64,000 nt of DNA from Mesorhizobium loti (lineage in GTDB: Bacteria > Pseudomonadota > Alphaproteobacteria > Rhizobiales > Rhizobiaceae), in NCBI GenBank assembly GCA_002356515.1, contig AP017605.1, forward strand, positions 4,287,001 to 4,351,000, read 5' to 3'. Below the pieces are notes generated by a model. That model had not been told where the DNA came from. It saw nothing but the letters and a program-made list of their open reading frames with translations, and did no database searches. Position numbers and translations under genes: made by a program. Shown here in pieces: positions 36,937-45,933 of the stretch (the first letter of the stretch is position 1; each line of letters begins with the position of its first letter).

Positions 36937-37614
36937 ATGAGCAAAAAGACCTTGATCGCACCCTCGGTGCTGGCTTCGGACTTTTCGAAGCTCGGCGACG
37001 AGGTCGAAGCCGTGGCGGCAGCCGGGGCCGACTGGATCCATCTCGATGTCATGGATGGCCATTTCGTCCCCAACATCACTTTCGGCCCGCCGGTGATCAA
37101 GGCGATCCGCAACCGCACCAAGGCTTTCTTCGACTGCCATCTGATGATTGCGCCGGCCGATCCCTATCTCGCCGCCTTCGCCGAGGCCGGCTGTGACGGC
37201 ATGACGGTGCATGCCGAGGCCGGGCCGCATCTCGACCGCTCGCTGCAGACCATCAGGAACCTCGGCAAGAAGGCCGGCGTGTCGCTCAATCCGGCGACGC
37301 CGGAAACGATGATCGAATATGTGCTCGACCGGCTCGACCTGATCCTGATCATGACCGTCAACCCAGGGTTCGGCGGCCAGGCCTTCATCCCGGGCATCGT
37401 CGACAAGGTGAGAAGGGTCAAGGCGCTGATCGGCGACCGGCCGATCCGCATCGAGATCGACGGCGGCGTTTCGCCGGAAACAGCCCCCCTGGTCACAGCA
37501 GCCGGCGCCGATGTGCTGGTGGCCGGTGCCGCGATCTTCAAGGGCGGCAGCGTCGAAGCTTACCGCGCCAACATCGAGGCGATCAGGACAGCCGCCGACA
37601 AGGCCGCCGGCTAA
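36937..37614 (+). CDS. rpe: Ribulose-phosphate 3-epimerase
   Basis: A 225-residue TIM-barrel enzyme interconverting ribulose 5-phosphate and xylulose 5-phosphate (pentose phosphate pathway). Signatures are intact: '[20 protein letters not shown]', the metal-site stretches '[18 protein letters not shown]' and '[12 protein letters not shown]', '[14 protein letters not shown]' and the phosphate-binding '[14 protein letters not shown]'. GGAAAGG lies eight bases before the ATG. It follows the strong terminator of the secreted-protein operon by ~150 bases and seems to be transcribed alone. Confidence 0.96.
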   Translation: MSKKTLIAPSVLASDFSKLGDEVEAVAAAGADWIHLDVMDGHFVPNITFGPPVIKAIRNRTKAFFDCHLMIAPADPYLAAFAEAGCDGMTVHAEAGPHLDRSLQTIRNLGKKAGVSLNPATPETMIEYVLDRLDLILIMTVNPGFGGQAFIPGIVDKVRRVKALIGDRPIRIEIDGGVSPETAPLVTAAGADVLVAGAAIFKGGSVEAYRANIEAIRTAADKAAG

Positions 37615-37993
37615 CGCGTCACGACCCATCTCGTTTAGTCCAACAGGCCGGCTAAGAGCCGGTGGGCAGGCGCGGCTCTATCAGGGGCCTCTATACCCGA
37701 ATCAGTCTCGCCCAAGAGGTCTGATTCGGGTGAACCGACCGGTGTCTTTGCGCGCGACAGAAAAGATGCTCGCATGGGCACACAGGAAACAGATGATCCT
37801 GCGTGCATAAAAAACATGTTAAGTTTCTACTGGTTGTAGAGATGCGCGATTTTCCACACTCAGACGCAGATCGGGATATATTCCTTTGTGCTTAAGTACA
37901 ATAGCGCCATCTTCTGCTTGAGCCCCTTGACGCAAACACTGTATGGTACATGTACGGAAGGAATCGTTTCGGACTCGAATTTCCCGGAGAAAA
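37615..37993. other. Intergenic region with inverted repeats, AT-rich towards the GntR gene
   Basis: No gene is seen. Elements: a small hairpin 'ccggctaagagccgg' just after rpe; an 11-base perfect inverted repeat ACCCGAATCAG (37695-37705)/CTGATTCGGGT (37721-37731) without a T tract; and, towards the GntR gene, an AT-richer stretch (about 37805-37920) with TTGACG at 37927-37932 and the palindrome GTACATGTAC (37946-37955). The AT-rich part probably contains the promoter of the GntR gene. Confidence 0.5.
37946..37955. promoter_or_regulatory. GTACATGTAC palindrome, candidate operator of the GntR gene
   Basis: A perfect 10-base palindrome located 39 bases before the GntR start and 14 bases after a TTGACG (-35-like) hexamer, where a bound protein would block RNA polymerase. 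Rhizobial MatR-type regulators of malonate genes also bind short palindromes in this position, but the sequence match is not established. Confidence 0.4.
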
Positions 37994-38758
37994 ATGGGAA
38001 CTAAGGAGTCAACTTTGACATACGGAGCTGCCAACCTGAACGACGACGGCACAGGATCCAAGAGTACGCTTGCCAGTACGGTCTATCACCAATTGCGGGA
38101 TGATCTTCTCGGCGGCGCTCTTGAAACCGAAAGCAAACTGCGGGTCGAGTGGGTTGTTTCCAAGTATGGCGCCGGTGCTTCCCCGGTTCGTGAAGCCCTT
38201 AATCGCCTTGCCTCCGAAGGACTTCTTGGTCGTCATGACCAACGTGGCTTTTTCATCATGCCGGTCAGTGCGACGGAGCTTGAGGAGCTGACGCGCACAC
38301 GCTGCTGGCTCGAGGAGCGGGCGCTTCGCGAATCCATTGCCCACCGCACCGCCGAATGGGAAGAACAGCTGGTGCTGGCGCTGCACCGCCTGGGCCGCGC
38401 CTCACGCCTTTCGCCGCAAAATGCCACGTCGCTCGATCCGGACTGGGAGAAATTGCACCGCACCTTCCACCGGGTGCTGATCTCGGCCTGCCGGTCGCAC
38501 TGGCTTGTGGGTTTCTGCGACCAGCTTTCCGATCACGCCTATCGCTACCGGCAAATGGCCAATGACGGCGAAAGCGTCCAGCGCGACGATTTCGGCGAAC
38601 ACCGGCTGATCGCCGAATGCGCGCTGGACGGCAATGCCGACGGCGCCGTCCAGGCCCTGATCGATCACTACCAGCTGACCGCGTCCATGTGCATGGAACG
38701 CTTCAAGCAAGGCGAAGTTGCAAAAGCCGCCGCCCCGGCCGAACGCGCCCGGCGGTAA
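37994..38758 (+). CDS. GntR family regulator (FCD type), possible regulator of malonate use
   Basis: A 254-residue regulator. The winged helix (~30-90) has 'STVYHQLRDDLLGGALETES' and 'YGAGASPVREALNRLASEGL'. The FCD effector domain has 'ELEELTRTRCWLEERALRES' and the usual His/Asp-rich helices ('LHRTFHRVLISACRSHWLVG', 'EHRLIAECALDGNADGAVQA'). ATG 37994 has GGAGA four bases upstream; a TTG at 38015 behind AAGGAG is an alternative start. The next gene encodes malonyl-CoA synthetase 179 bases downstream. In Rhizobium, matABC is controlled by the GntR protein MatR, so a MatR-like role is plausible but inferred only from context. Confidence 0.85.
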   Translation: MGTKESTLTYGAANLNDDGTGSKSTLASTVYHQLRDDLLGGALETESKLRVEWVVSKYGAGASPVREALNRLASEGLLGRHDQRGFFIMPVSATELEELTRTRCWLEERALRESIAHRTAEWEEQLVLALHRLGRASRLSPQNATSLDPDWEKLHRTFHRVLISACRSHWLVGFCDQLSDHAYRYRQMANDGESVQRDDFGEHRLIAECALDGNADGAVQALIDHYQLTASMCMERFKQGEVAKAAAPAERARR

Positions 38759-38937
38759 CGATCACTTCCCTTGGCGGCCTTGCCGTGGTCATTCGCGACC
38801 TTTTCGGCGGACGTGACGCGTTGGACCGCCATCTCCAGTCTTGACGGCATGGCCGGGAAACGCGAACTCTTCGCCGCCGATCCATGCCACCCTGGAGCAT
38901 TGCCGGCATCGCCATGCCGTCACCGCAGGAAAATTTC

Positions 38938-40452
38938 ATGAGCAATCATCTGTTCGATGCGTTCCGGTCCCGGATGCCGGCGCCGGAGCGCCTGTTGATG
39001 GAAACCGATGATGGGCGCTCGCTGAGCTATGGCGACATGCTGGCGCGGTCGGCACAGCTCGCGCATGCGCTCCTGCAACTGGACGTCGAGCCCGGCGACC
39101 GGGTCGCCGTGCAGGTCGAGAAGAGCCCGGAGGCGCTGCTGCTCTATCTTGCCTGTGTGCGCGCCGGTGCCGTCTTCCTGCCGCTCAACACCGCCTACAC
39201 GCTGACCGAGCTCGGTTATTTCTTTGGGGATGCCGCACCGCGGGTCATCGTCTGCGATCCGGCAAAGTCGGCGGATATCGGGCGCATGGTCGAGCCATCC
39301 GGTGCCGTCGTGGTTACGCTCGACCGCAACGGCCGGGGATCCCTTACGGATCAGGCCTCGCGTCTGCCGTCGGATTTTCACGATGTGGCGCGCGGGCCGG
39401 ATGATCTCGCGGCAATCCTCTACACCTCAGGAACCACCGGCCGTTCGAAAGGCGCCATGCTCAGCCACGAGAACCTCGCCTCGAATGCGCGGGTGCTGGT
39501 CGAGCAATGGCGCTTCACGTCGGACGATGTGCTGATTCACGCGCTGCCGATCTTCCACACCCACGGCCTGTTCGTCGCCACCAATGTCATCCTGATGGCC
39601 GGCGCCACGATGCTGTTCGAGCAGAAATTCGATCCGGCCCGCATCGTCGCATTGCTGCCGCGCGCCACGGCGCTGATGGGCGTGCCGACCTTCTATACCA
39701 GGCTGCTGCAGCAGGATGGACTGGACCGTGAGGCGGCGAAAAACATCCGCCTGTTCGTGTCCGGCTCGGCGCCGCTGCTGGCCGACACGCACAAGGCCTG
39801 GCGCGAGCGCACCGGCCACGCCATCCTCGAGCGCTACGGCATGACCGAGACCAACATGAATACGTCCAACCCCTATGACGGCGAACGCCGCGCCGGGACG
39901 GTCGGCTTCCCCTTGCCTGGCGTTGCGCTGCGCATCGCCGATCCGGACAGCGGCAAGCCGCTGGCCCACGGCGAGGTCGGCATGATCGAGGTCAAGGGCC
40001 CGAACGTGTTTGGCGGTTACTGGCGCATGCCGGAAAAGACCAGGGCGGAATTTCGCGCCGATGGGTTCTTCATCACGGGCGACCTCGGCATGGTCGACAC
40101 CGATGGCTATGTCCATATCGTCGGCCGCGGCAAGGACCTGATCATATCAGGCGGCTACAACATCTATCCTAAGGAGCTCGAAAGCGAGATCGACGCACTC
40201 GACGGGGTCCTGGAAAGTGCCGTCATCGGCGTCGCCCATCCGGATTTCGGTGAGGGCGTCACCGCGGTCGTCGTGCGGGCGCCGGCATCGCAGATCACCG
40301 GAGCCGAAATCCTCAGCGCCATCACGGAACGTCTGGCAAAATACAAGCATCCGAAGCAAGTGATCTTCGTCGACGAATTGCCGCGCAACACCATGGGCAA
40401 GGTGCAGAAGAACCTTCTGCGCGACGCCTACAAGGACCTCTACGCATCCTAG
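38938..40452 (+). CDS. matB: Malonyl-CoA synthetase (MatB-like acyl-CoA synthetase)
   Basis: A 504-residue ANL-superfamily enzyme, the same length as the described Rhizobium trifolii MatB. It makes malonyl-CoA from malonate, CoA and ATP. Motifs: P-loop 'AILYTSGTTGRSKGAMLSHE', 'YGMTETNMNTSNPYDGERRA', hinge 'GRGKDLIISGGYNIYPKELE' and catalytic Lys region 'LPRNTMGKVQKNLLRD'. The 'TNMNTSNPYDGERRAGTVG' segment is typical of MatB. ATG 38938 has AGGAAA nearby and matches the family N-terminus. Malonyl-CoA decarboxylase (matA) and the dicarboxylate carrier (matC), neighbours in R. trifolii, are not here. Confidence 0.88.
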   Translation: MSNHLFDAFRSRMPAPERLLMETDDGRSLSYGDMLARSAQLAHALLQLDVEPGDRVAVQVEKSPEALLLYLACVRAGAVFLPLNTAYTLTELGYFFGDAAPRVIVCDPAKSADIGRMVEPSGAVVVTLDRNGRGSLTDQASRLPSDFHDVARGPDDLAAILYTSGTTGRSKGAMLSHENLASNARVLVEQWRFTSDDVLIHALPIFHTHGLFVATNVILMAGATMLFEQKFDPARIVALLPRATALMGVPTFYTRLLQQDGLDREAAKNIRLFVSGSAPLLADTHKAWRERTGHAILERYGMTETNMNTSNPYDGERRAGTVGFPLPGVALRIADPDSGKPLAHGEVGMIEVKGPNVFGGYWRMPEKTRAEFRADGFFITGDLGMVDTDGYVHIVGRGKDLIISGGYNIYPKELESEIDALDGVLESAVIGVAHPDFGEGVTAVVVRAPASQITGAEILSAITERLAKYKHPKQVIFVDELPRNTMGKVQKNLLRDAYKDLYAS

Positions 40453-40464
40453 GTGGTGGGTGCG

Positions 40465-42531
40465 CTACTTCGGCTTGCGCGGCTTTTCGGCCTTCGTGCC
40501 GGAGCCCCACAAGGCGCGCTGGATCAGGCCGCGTTTGCGGTTGCGTGGTACAAGGTCGATATCCCCGACCAGTTTCGCGCCGCCCTTGTGCCGCTCCAGC
40601 GTGATCTTGCGGGTGTGGAAGGCTTCCAGTTCGGCACGGTGCGCCACGCTGACGATGGTGACCTCGGGCAATTCGCGGATCACCGTTTGCATCATCTGGT
40701 CCTGGCTCTTCTCGTCCAGTGCCGAGGTCGCCTCGTCCAGCACGACGATGTCGGGGCGATGCAGCAGAAGGCGCGCGAAGGCGACCCGCTGCTTTTCACC
40801 GCCCGACAAGGTCTGGTCCCAGGGCGCTTCCTCCTTGATCCGCCCCGTGAGGTGGCCGAGGCCGACCTTGTCGAGGGCGGCCTTGATCTGTTCGAGCTTC
40901 CATTTGTTGGCGGCCGCCGGGTAGGCGACCACGCGGCGCAGCGTGCCGGACGGGATGTAGGGCCGCTGCGGCAGCATGAACAATCGCTTGTCGGGATGGA
41001 AATTCACGCTGCCGCTTCCCCATGGCCAGAGGCCGGCGATCGCCCGCACCAGCGTCGACTTGCCCGAGCCGGATTCACCTGACACCAGCACCCGCTCGCC
41101 CGCTTCGACCCCGACTTCCGTTTCCTTGACCACGGAAGTACCGTCGTCGAGCGTCACGGAGAGGTTGTCGAGCGAGAGCATCGTATCGCCCCTGGTCTCG
41201 CCGTGAAGGATGCGCCCCAGCTCGTCGCTCTGCTCGGCGCGCTCCAGCCCATCGAGCGACATCATCAGCGACGCGATGCGGCGGGCAGAGGCGTTCCAGT
41301 CGGCGAGACGCGGATAATTGTCGACCAGCCAGCCGAACGCGCCCTGCACGATGGCGAAGGCGGAGGCAGCCTGCATGACCTCGCCGAGCGTCATCGAGCC
41401 TTCGAGGAACTTTGGCGCACAGAGCAAGACCGGCACGACCGGCGCGAAAAGGCTCGAACCCTGCGAGACCAGGGCCGTGCGCATATGCTGGCCGGTCAGC
41501 TGCGCCCAGCGCTTCAGCACGCCGGCAAAGGTCCTGTCGATGCCGCTGCGTTCCTCCTCCTCGCCGCCGAGCAAGGCGATGCTCTCGCCGTTTTCGCGCA
41601 CGCGCGTCAGCACGTAGCGGAATTCTGCTTCCGTCTGGTTCTTCTCCTCCGACAACCGCACGAAGTCGCGGCCGATGACGAACATCGAGGTCGAGGTGAT
41701 CGCGGCATAGATCACCGCCGTGATGACGAGGAAGCCGGGCACGGTGACGGTCGAGCCTCCCAGCGTTAAGGTCAGGGCGCCGCCGATCGTCCACAGCACC
41801 ACGATAAAAGTCGAGGCCGACAGGGTGGCGACGATCACGCCGGCGACGAAGTCGACGGGCGCCTCGGTGGCCACCCGCAGATCTTCCGAGAGGCGTGCCT
41901 CGGGGTTCTGGTGATCGCCTTGCACGAGGTTCAGCTGGTAGTAGCGGCCATTGGCCAGCCAGCGCGCTATCACCGAGGTGGTCAGCCAGGCGCGCCAGCG
42001 GCGCTGCATGGTCATGCGCAGATAGACCTGCGCAACGACAAGGCTGATGCTCCCAAGCACGAGCGGCACGAACACCGCGCTGAGGAAATAGACGGTATGG
42101 GCATCGCGTTTCTCGATGGCGTCGAAGATGGCGCGGTTCCAGAGATTGATTCCGTACTGAAAGCCGACATTGACACCGATCAGGATCAGCAGCCCGATGG
42201 TCAGCGGCCAGCCGAGCTTGTCGCCGTGCCGTCCCCAATAACCGCGTCCGCTGATCCAGAACCGCTTGAGCAGGTATTTCTTGCGCGCCTGTTCGGCAGC
42301 CTGTGGCGTCAACTCCGGATCCGGTTCGACGGCCTCCGGCGGCGGGGGAACTTCACCAGCAATCTCGGACGCGGCCGCTTCAACGGCCGATGCTTTCTTT
42401 TCGCGTGGCTTTTTTTCGCGCGGTTCCTGCTCGCGCGGTCTCTCGTCACGCGGCTTTTGCCGTCGCGGCTTCGGGGCGCCGCGCGGTTTGATGCCGTCGG
42501 CCGGTTTCAATCTGGGTTTCGCCTCGGACAT
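40465..42531 (-). CDS. SbmA/BacA-like ABC exporter with fused ATPase (YddA/BclA/Rv1819c type)
   Basis: A 688-residue half-size ABC transporter. After a strange charged N-terminus (residues ~1-85, repeats of 'PRE-KK-PRE' rich in Arg, Lys, Pro and Glu), a six-helix SbmA/BacA-like membrane domain spans ~105-400. It contains 'WRAWLTTSVIARWLANGRYY', 'NPEARLSEDLRVATEAPVDF' and 'VRENGESIALLGGEEEE'. The ATPase domain has Walker A 'LVSGESGSGKSTLVRAIAGL', signature 'LSGGEKQRVAFARLLL' and Walker B 'IVVLDEATSALDE'. Family members move peptides, vitamin B12 or very-long-chain fatty acids. BclA/BacA proteins protect rhizobia from nodule peptides. Substrate here is inferred only. It converges on matB. Confidence 0.85.
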   Translation of the reverse strand: MSEAKPRLKPADGIKPRGAPKPRRQKPRDERPREQEPREKKPREKKASAVEAAASEIAGEVPPPPEAVEPDPELTPQAAEQARKKYLLKRFWISGRGYWGRHGDKLGWPLTIGLLILIGVNVGFQYGINLWNRAIFDAIEKRDAHTVYFLSAVFVPLVLGSISLVVAQVYLRMTMQRRWRAWLTTSVIARWLANGRYYQLNLVQGDHQNPEARLSEDLRVATEAPVDFVAGVIVATLSASTFIVVLWTIGGALTLTLGGSTVTVPGFLVITAVIYAAITSTSMFVIGRDFVRLSEEKNQTEAEFRYVLTRVRENGESIALLGGEEEERSGIDRTFAGVLKRWAQLTGQHMRTALVSQGSSLFAPVVPVLLCAPKFLEGSMTLGEVMQAASAFAIVQGAFGWLVDNYPRLADWNASARRIASLMMSLDGLERAEQSDELGRILHGETRGDTMLSLDNLSVTLDDGTSVVKETEVGVEAGERVLVSGESGSGKSTLVRAIAGLWPWGSGSVNFHPDKRLFMLPQRPYIPSGTLRRVVAYPAAANKWKLEQIKAALDKVGLGHLTGRIKEEAPWDQTLSGGEKQRVAFARLLLHRPDIVVLDEATSALDEKSQDQMMQTVIRELPEVTIVSVAHRAELEAFHTRKITLERHKGGAKLVGDIDLVPRNRKRGLIQRALWGSGTKAEKPRKPK

Positions 42532-42603
42532 ACGCCCCGACAACGGCCTTGAAATCAAAAGGTTTCAAGACATTCGCCCGAGAGGTAAAATTCCCGGCAG
42601 CAC

Positions 42604-43719
42604 CTATAATTGGGTATACAGCAGTTCGACGACATGCTCGGCGATCGCCAGGCTTGCCGTCAGGCCGGGGCTCTCTATGCCGAACAGGTTGACGATGCGC
42701 CCACGGCCATGGTCGGCCGGTCCCTGGATCATGAAATCGGCGGCAGGCTGGCCGGGACCCGACAGTTTCGGCCTGACCCCGGCATAGGCCGGCTGCAGGG
42801 CACCGTCGGCGAGACCCGGCCAGTAGCGCCGGATCGCCTCATAGAAGACGGCGCTTCGGCTGGGATCGACGGTGTAATCGACATGGTCGACCCATTCGAC
42901 ATCGGGCCCAAAGCGCGCACTGCCGCCGAGGTCGAGCGTCAGATGGACGCCAAGGCCGCCTTCGACCGGAACCGGATAGATCAGCCGCGAAAAGGGCGAC
43001 CGGCCAGGAAGGGAGAAGTAGTTTCCGCGCGCCAGCCATTGTCGGGGGATGAGCCCCTGTGGGAAACCGTTGATCCGGCTAGCCACCGCCTGGGCATCGA
43101 GGCCCGCGGCATTGATGAAGGCGCCGGCCTCCAGGGCGAAGGTCTCGCCATTGGCGTCACGCGTGTCGATCCGGATCCCGTCGCCCTCGATCGCAGCCCC
43201 GGCGAACGAGGTCAGCAAAGCGAAGGACGCGCCGGCGGCCTCGGCGTCGCCGCGCAGCGACAGCATCAGCGCATGGCTGTCGGCAATGCCGGTCGATGGC
43301 GACAACAGCGCGCCGGCACATGTCAGTGCCGGCTCCAGGTTTTCGGCCTCGCTTTGCGTCAAGAACTGGAGGTCGTCGACCCCACAGCTTTGCGCATTGG
43401 CCTCGATCTTCCGCAACCCGTCGATCTGGCCGTGCTCGCCGGCGACGATGAGCTTCCCGGTGCGCGCATGGGCGATATTGTGCTCGGCGCAGTAGGCATA
43501 GAGACGCTGGCGTCCTTCAACGCAGAGCCGGGCCTTCAGGCTCCCGGGTGCATAGTAGAGCCCGGCATGGATGACTTCGGAATTGCGCGAACTGGTGACG
43601 GTGCCGATTGCGTCGGCCTGTTCGATCACCACCACCTCGCGGCCCGACAGGGCGAGCGCCCTGGCGATTGCAAGCCCGACGACGCCGGCGCCGGCGACGA
43701 CGCAATCGATTGTCTGCAT
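42604..43719 (-). CDS. FAD-dependent oxidoreductase, L-2-hydroxyglutarate dehydrogenase-like
   Basis: A 371-residue DAO-family flavoprotein. The FAD motif is '[20 protein letters not shown]', with the second signature '[20 protein letters not shown]', very like LhgO/L2HGDH, and the C-terminal '[20 protein letters not shown]'. It probably oxidises a 2-hydroxy acid and passes electrons to the membrane quinone pool or oxygen. It starts 10 bases after nagA and is the last gene of the leftward amino-sugar operon, which is an unexpected place for an L-2-hydroxyglutarate enzyme. Its real substrate may be a sugar-derived acid. Confidence 0.85.
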   Translation of the reverse strand: MQTIDCVVAGAGVVGLAIARALALSGREVVVIEQADAIGTVTSSRNSEVIHAGLYYAPGSLKARLCVEGRQRLYAYCAEHNIAHARTGKLIVAGEHGQIDGLRKIEANAQSCGVDDLQFLTQSEAENLEPALTCAGALLSPSTGIADSHALMLSLRGDAEAAGASFALLTSFAGAAIEGDGIRIDTRDANGETFALEAGAFINAAGLDAQAVASRINGFPQGLIPRQWLARGNYFSLPGRSPFSRLIYPVPVEGGLGVHLTLDLGGSARFGPDVEWVDHVDYTVDPSRSAVFYEAIRRYWPGLADGALQPAYAGVRPKLSGPGQPAADFMIQGPADHGRGRIVNLFGIESPGLTASLAIAEHVVELLYTQL

Positions 43720-43729
43720 GGCCTCGCTC

Positions 43730-44902
43730 TCAGTGCGGAGCGACAGCCTCGAACTTTTTGGCGCCGCCGATCCAGACGCTTCCTATGCCAAGATCGTCCG
43801 ACAGCGCAACGATGTCCGCCGCCGTGCCATTGGCAAAGCGGCCGAGCCGGTGCGACTGGCCTATCGCCTGCGCCGGATAGAGCGAGGCCATGCGCAAGGC
43901 TTCGGACAGATCGATGCCAACGACATTGTGCATGAAGCGCACGGCCGAGATCATATCGAGATCGGCGCCCGCCAGCGTGCCGTCGGCAAGCCTGAGGCTG
44001 CCATCCCGGCGGTAGATGGTGCGGCCGTTCAGCGTGAACGAGGTCATGTCGGTGCCGATCGTCGCCATCGCGTCTGAAACCAGCACGATCCTGCCCGGCC
44101 CCTGTTTGGCGTCGAGCGCGATCCTGATGCTGGCCGGATGGACATGGATGCCGTCGGCGATCAGCCCAGCGGACAAGGTGCCGATGTCGATGGCCGCTCC
44201 GACGAGGCCAGGTTCGCGGTTGCCGATCTGGCTCATCGCGTTGAACAGATGGGTGACCACGCCGGCACCAGCCTCGGCGAAGGCCTTGGCCGTGGCGTAG
44301 CCCGTGTCGGAATGGCCGAGGCTGACGATGATGCCGGCCTTGGCCAATGCCGTTACGCGCGCCGGATCGACGGACTCCGGCGCGATCGTGGTGAGCAGCA
44401 CCGGCAGCTTCTGCCGCGCCGCGATCAGCATCGCCTGGTCTTGATCCGTCATCGGTCGGATCAGCGCCGGATCATGCGCGCCCTTGCGGGCGATCGACAG
44501 ATGAGGACCTTCGAGATGCAGGCCGAGGAAACCAGGCAGCTTTTGCAGCGCGGCCGTTTCACCGGCGGCAATGGCAGAAGCGGTGATGGCGGGTGTGTCG
44601 GTGATCAGCGTCGCCAACAGCGCCGTCGTGCCGAATGGCGCATGCGCCCGGCAGATGGTTTCGATCGAGGCGACATCGGGATGGTCGTTGAGCATGACGC
44701 CGCCGCCGCCATTGACCTGGATGTCGACGAAGCCCGGCGCCAGCATGCCGCCGCCGGTGTCGACGGTGCGGATGTCCGAGCCGACGGCGCCGGTGGGCAA
44801 GATAGCCTCGACAAGACCGTCGCGCACGACAAGGGCGTGGCCGTCATGCCAGTCGTCGCCGTCGAAAATGCGGGCGCCAGTCAGGGCAAAACGGTCGCTC
44901 AT
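43730..44902 (-). CDS. nagA: N-acetylglucosamine-6-phosphate deacetylase
   Basis: A 390-residue amidohydrolase removing acetate from GlcNAc-6-phosphate. Motifs in order: '[20 protein letters not shown]', the metal Glu in '[11 protein letters not shown]', metal His in '[11 protein letters not shown]' and '[17 protein letters not shown]', '[16 protein letters not shown]', and the catalytic Asp in '[15 protein letters not shown]'. The length is normal. It overlaps the SIS deaminase gene by four bases (ATGA), so translation is coupled. It is the fourth gene of the nagK-GntR-deaminase-nagA operon and supplies glucosamine-6-phosphate to the deaminase. Confidence 0.95.
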   Translation of the reverse strand: MSDRFALTGARIFDGDDWHDGHALVVRDGLVEAILPTGAVGSDIRTVDTGGGMLAPGFVDIQVNGGGGVMLNDHPDVASIETICRAHAPFGTTALLATLITDTPAITASAIAAGETAALQKLPGFLGLHLEGPHLSIARKGAHDPALIRPMTDQDQAMLIAARQKLPVLLTTIAPESVDPARVTALAKAGIIVSLGHSDTGYATAKAFAEAGAGVVTHLFNAMSQIGNREPGLVGAAIDIGTLSAGLIADGIHVHPASIRIALDAKQGPGRIVLVSDAMATIGTDMTSFTLNGRTIYRRDGSLRLADGTLAGADLDMISAVRFMHNVVGIDLSEALRMASLYPAQAIGQSHRLGRFANGTAADIVALSDDLGIGSVWIGGAKKFEAVAPH

Positions 44903-45933
44903 ACGGTCTCCGTTACCTTGCGAAGGTTGCGCGGCGTGTCCGGATCGAGACCGCGGTGGCGCGCGAAGGCTTCGACGAACACGTAGAAGGAGACGATCAG
45001 CGTCAGCGGGTCGGTCAGCGGGTGACCGGTGGCGACATGCGGCAGGCGCGTGGCGCGGTTGGCCAGCGCGGAGGTGACGAACACCGGTGCCCCCTTGGCC
45101 GCCAGGCCGTCGGCCGCTTCGGCGATGGACGGTTCGGACGCATCGCGCGCGGCCAGTGCCAGCACTGGAAAGTCGGGGCCGATCAGCGCCAGCGGGCCAT
45201 GCATGACTTCGGCCGCGCTATAGGCCTCGGCATGCATGCCGCAGGTCTCCTTGAACTTCAGCGCCGCCTCGTTGGCCATCGCTGCCGACGGGCCGCGACC
45301 AAGGATGAACAGCGACTTCTGCTTCTCGATGGTTTCGGAGAGCACGCTCATCCAGTCGCAGGCGATCGCCTTGCCGAAATGCTCAGGCAGGCGGGCAAGC
45401 GCCGCTAGAAGCGCTTCGTCACCGGTGGAATGCGCCATCAAAGCGAGGCCGGCGACGGCGGAATTGACGAAGGTCTTGGTCGCCGCGACGCTGCGCTCGG
45501 GTCCAGCAAGGATGTCGATCGCATAGTCCGAGGCGCGCGCCAGCGGCGAATCGGCGGTGTTGGTCACGGCAATGGTCAGCGCGCCGCCGGCCCGTGCGGT
45601 TTCGGCCATGGCGACGATGTCGGGGCTCTTGCCCGATTGCGAGATCGCCAGGCAGGCCGAGCCGCCAAGGCGGAGCTTGCGGCCATAGATCGAAGCGATG
45701 GAGGGGCCGACCGAGGCGACGGCAAGACCCGCGGTCAGTTCGACGGCGTATTTCATGAAGGTCGCCGCATGGTCGGACGAGCCGCGCGCCACGGTGACGA
45801 CGAATTGCGGGTCACGTTCCCGGATGCCGCGTCCGGCTTCGGCAAGCACGGCGCCGGAGCCATCGAGCATACGGGCGACGGCCTGCGGGATCTCCTCGAT
45901 CTCGCGCTGCATATGGGTGGTGTTGGAGATCAT
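44899..45933 (-). CDS. SIS-domain glucosamine-6-phosphate deaminase (NagB-II type)
   Basis: A 344-residue protein with two SIS (sugar isomerase) domains, similar to the C-terminal half of GlmS but without the glutaminase part. Segments: 'REIEEIPQAVARMLDGSGAV', 'FVVTVARGSSDHAATFMKYA', 'LAISQSGKSPDIVAMAETAR', 'SVAATKTFVNSAVAGLALMA', 'LFILGRGPSAAMANEAALKF' and 'HAEAYSAAEVMHGPLALIG'. NagB-II enzymes convert glucosamine-6-phosphate to fructose-6-phosphate and ammonia, and the operon context (nagA, nagK, GntR) supports this over a GlmS-like or frlB-like role. Four-base overlaps occur on both sides. Confidence 0.88.
   Translation of the reverse strand: MISNTTHMQREIEEIPQAVARMLDGSGAVLAEAGRGIRERDPQFVVTVARGSSDHAATFMKYAVELTAGLAVASVGPSIASIYGRKLRLGGSACLAISQSGKSPDIVAMAETARAGGALTIAVTNTADSPLARASDYAIDILAGPERSVAATKTFVNSAVAGLALMAHSTGDEALLAALARLPEHFGKAIACDWMSVLSETIEKQKSLFILGRGPSAAMANEAALKFKETCGMHAEAYSAAEVMHGPLALIGPDFPVLALAARDASEPSIAEAADGLAAKGAPVFVTSALANRATRLPHVATGHPLTDPLTLIVSFYVFVEAFARHRGLDPDTPRNLRKVTETV

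Noticed and set aside
37695..37731. Intrinsic terminator for rpe
   Set aside because: The 11-base inverted repeat is perfect but has a long loop and no T tract, so it is listed only as an inverted repeat in the intergenic region.
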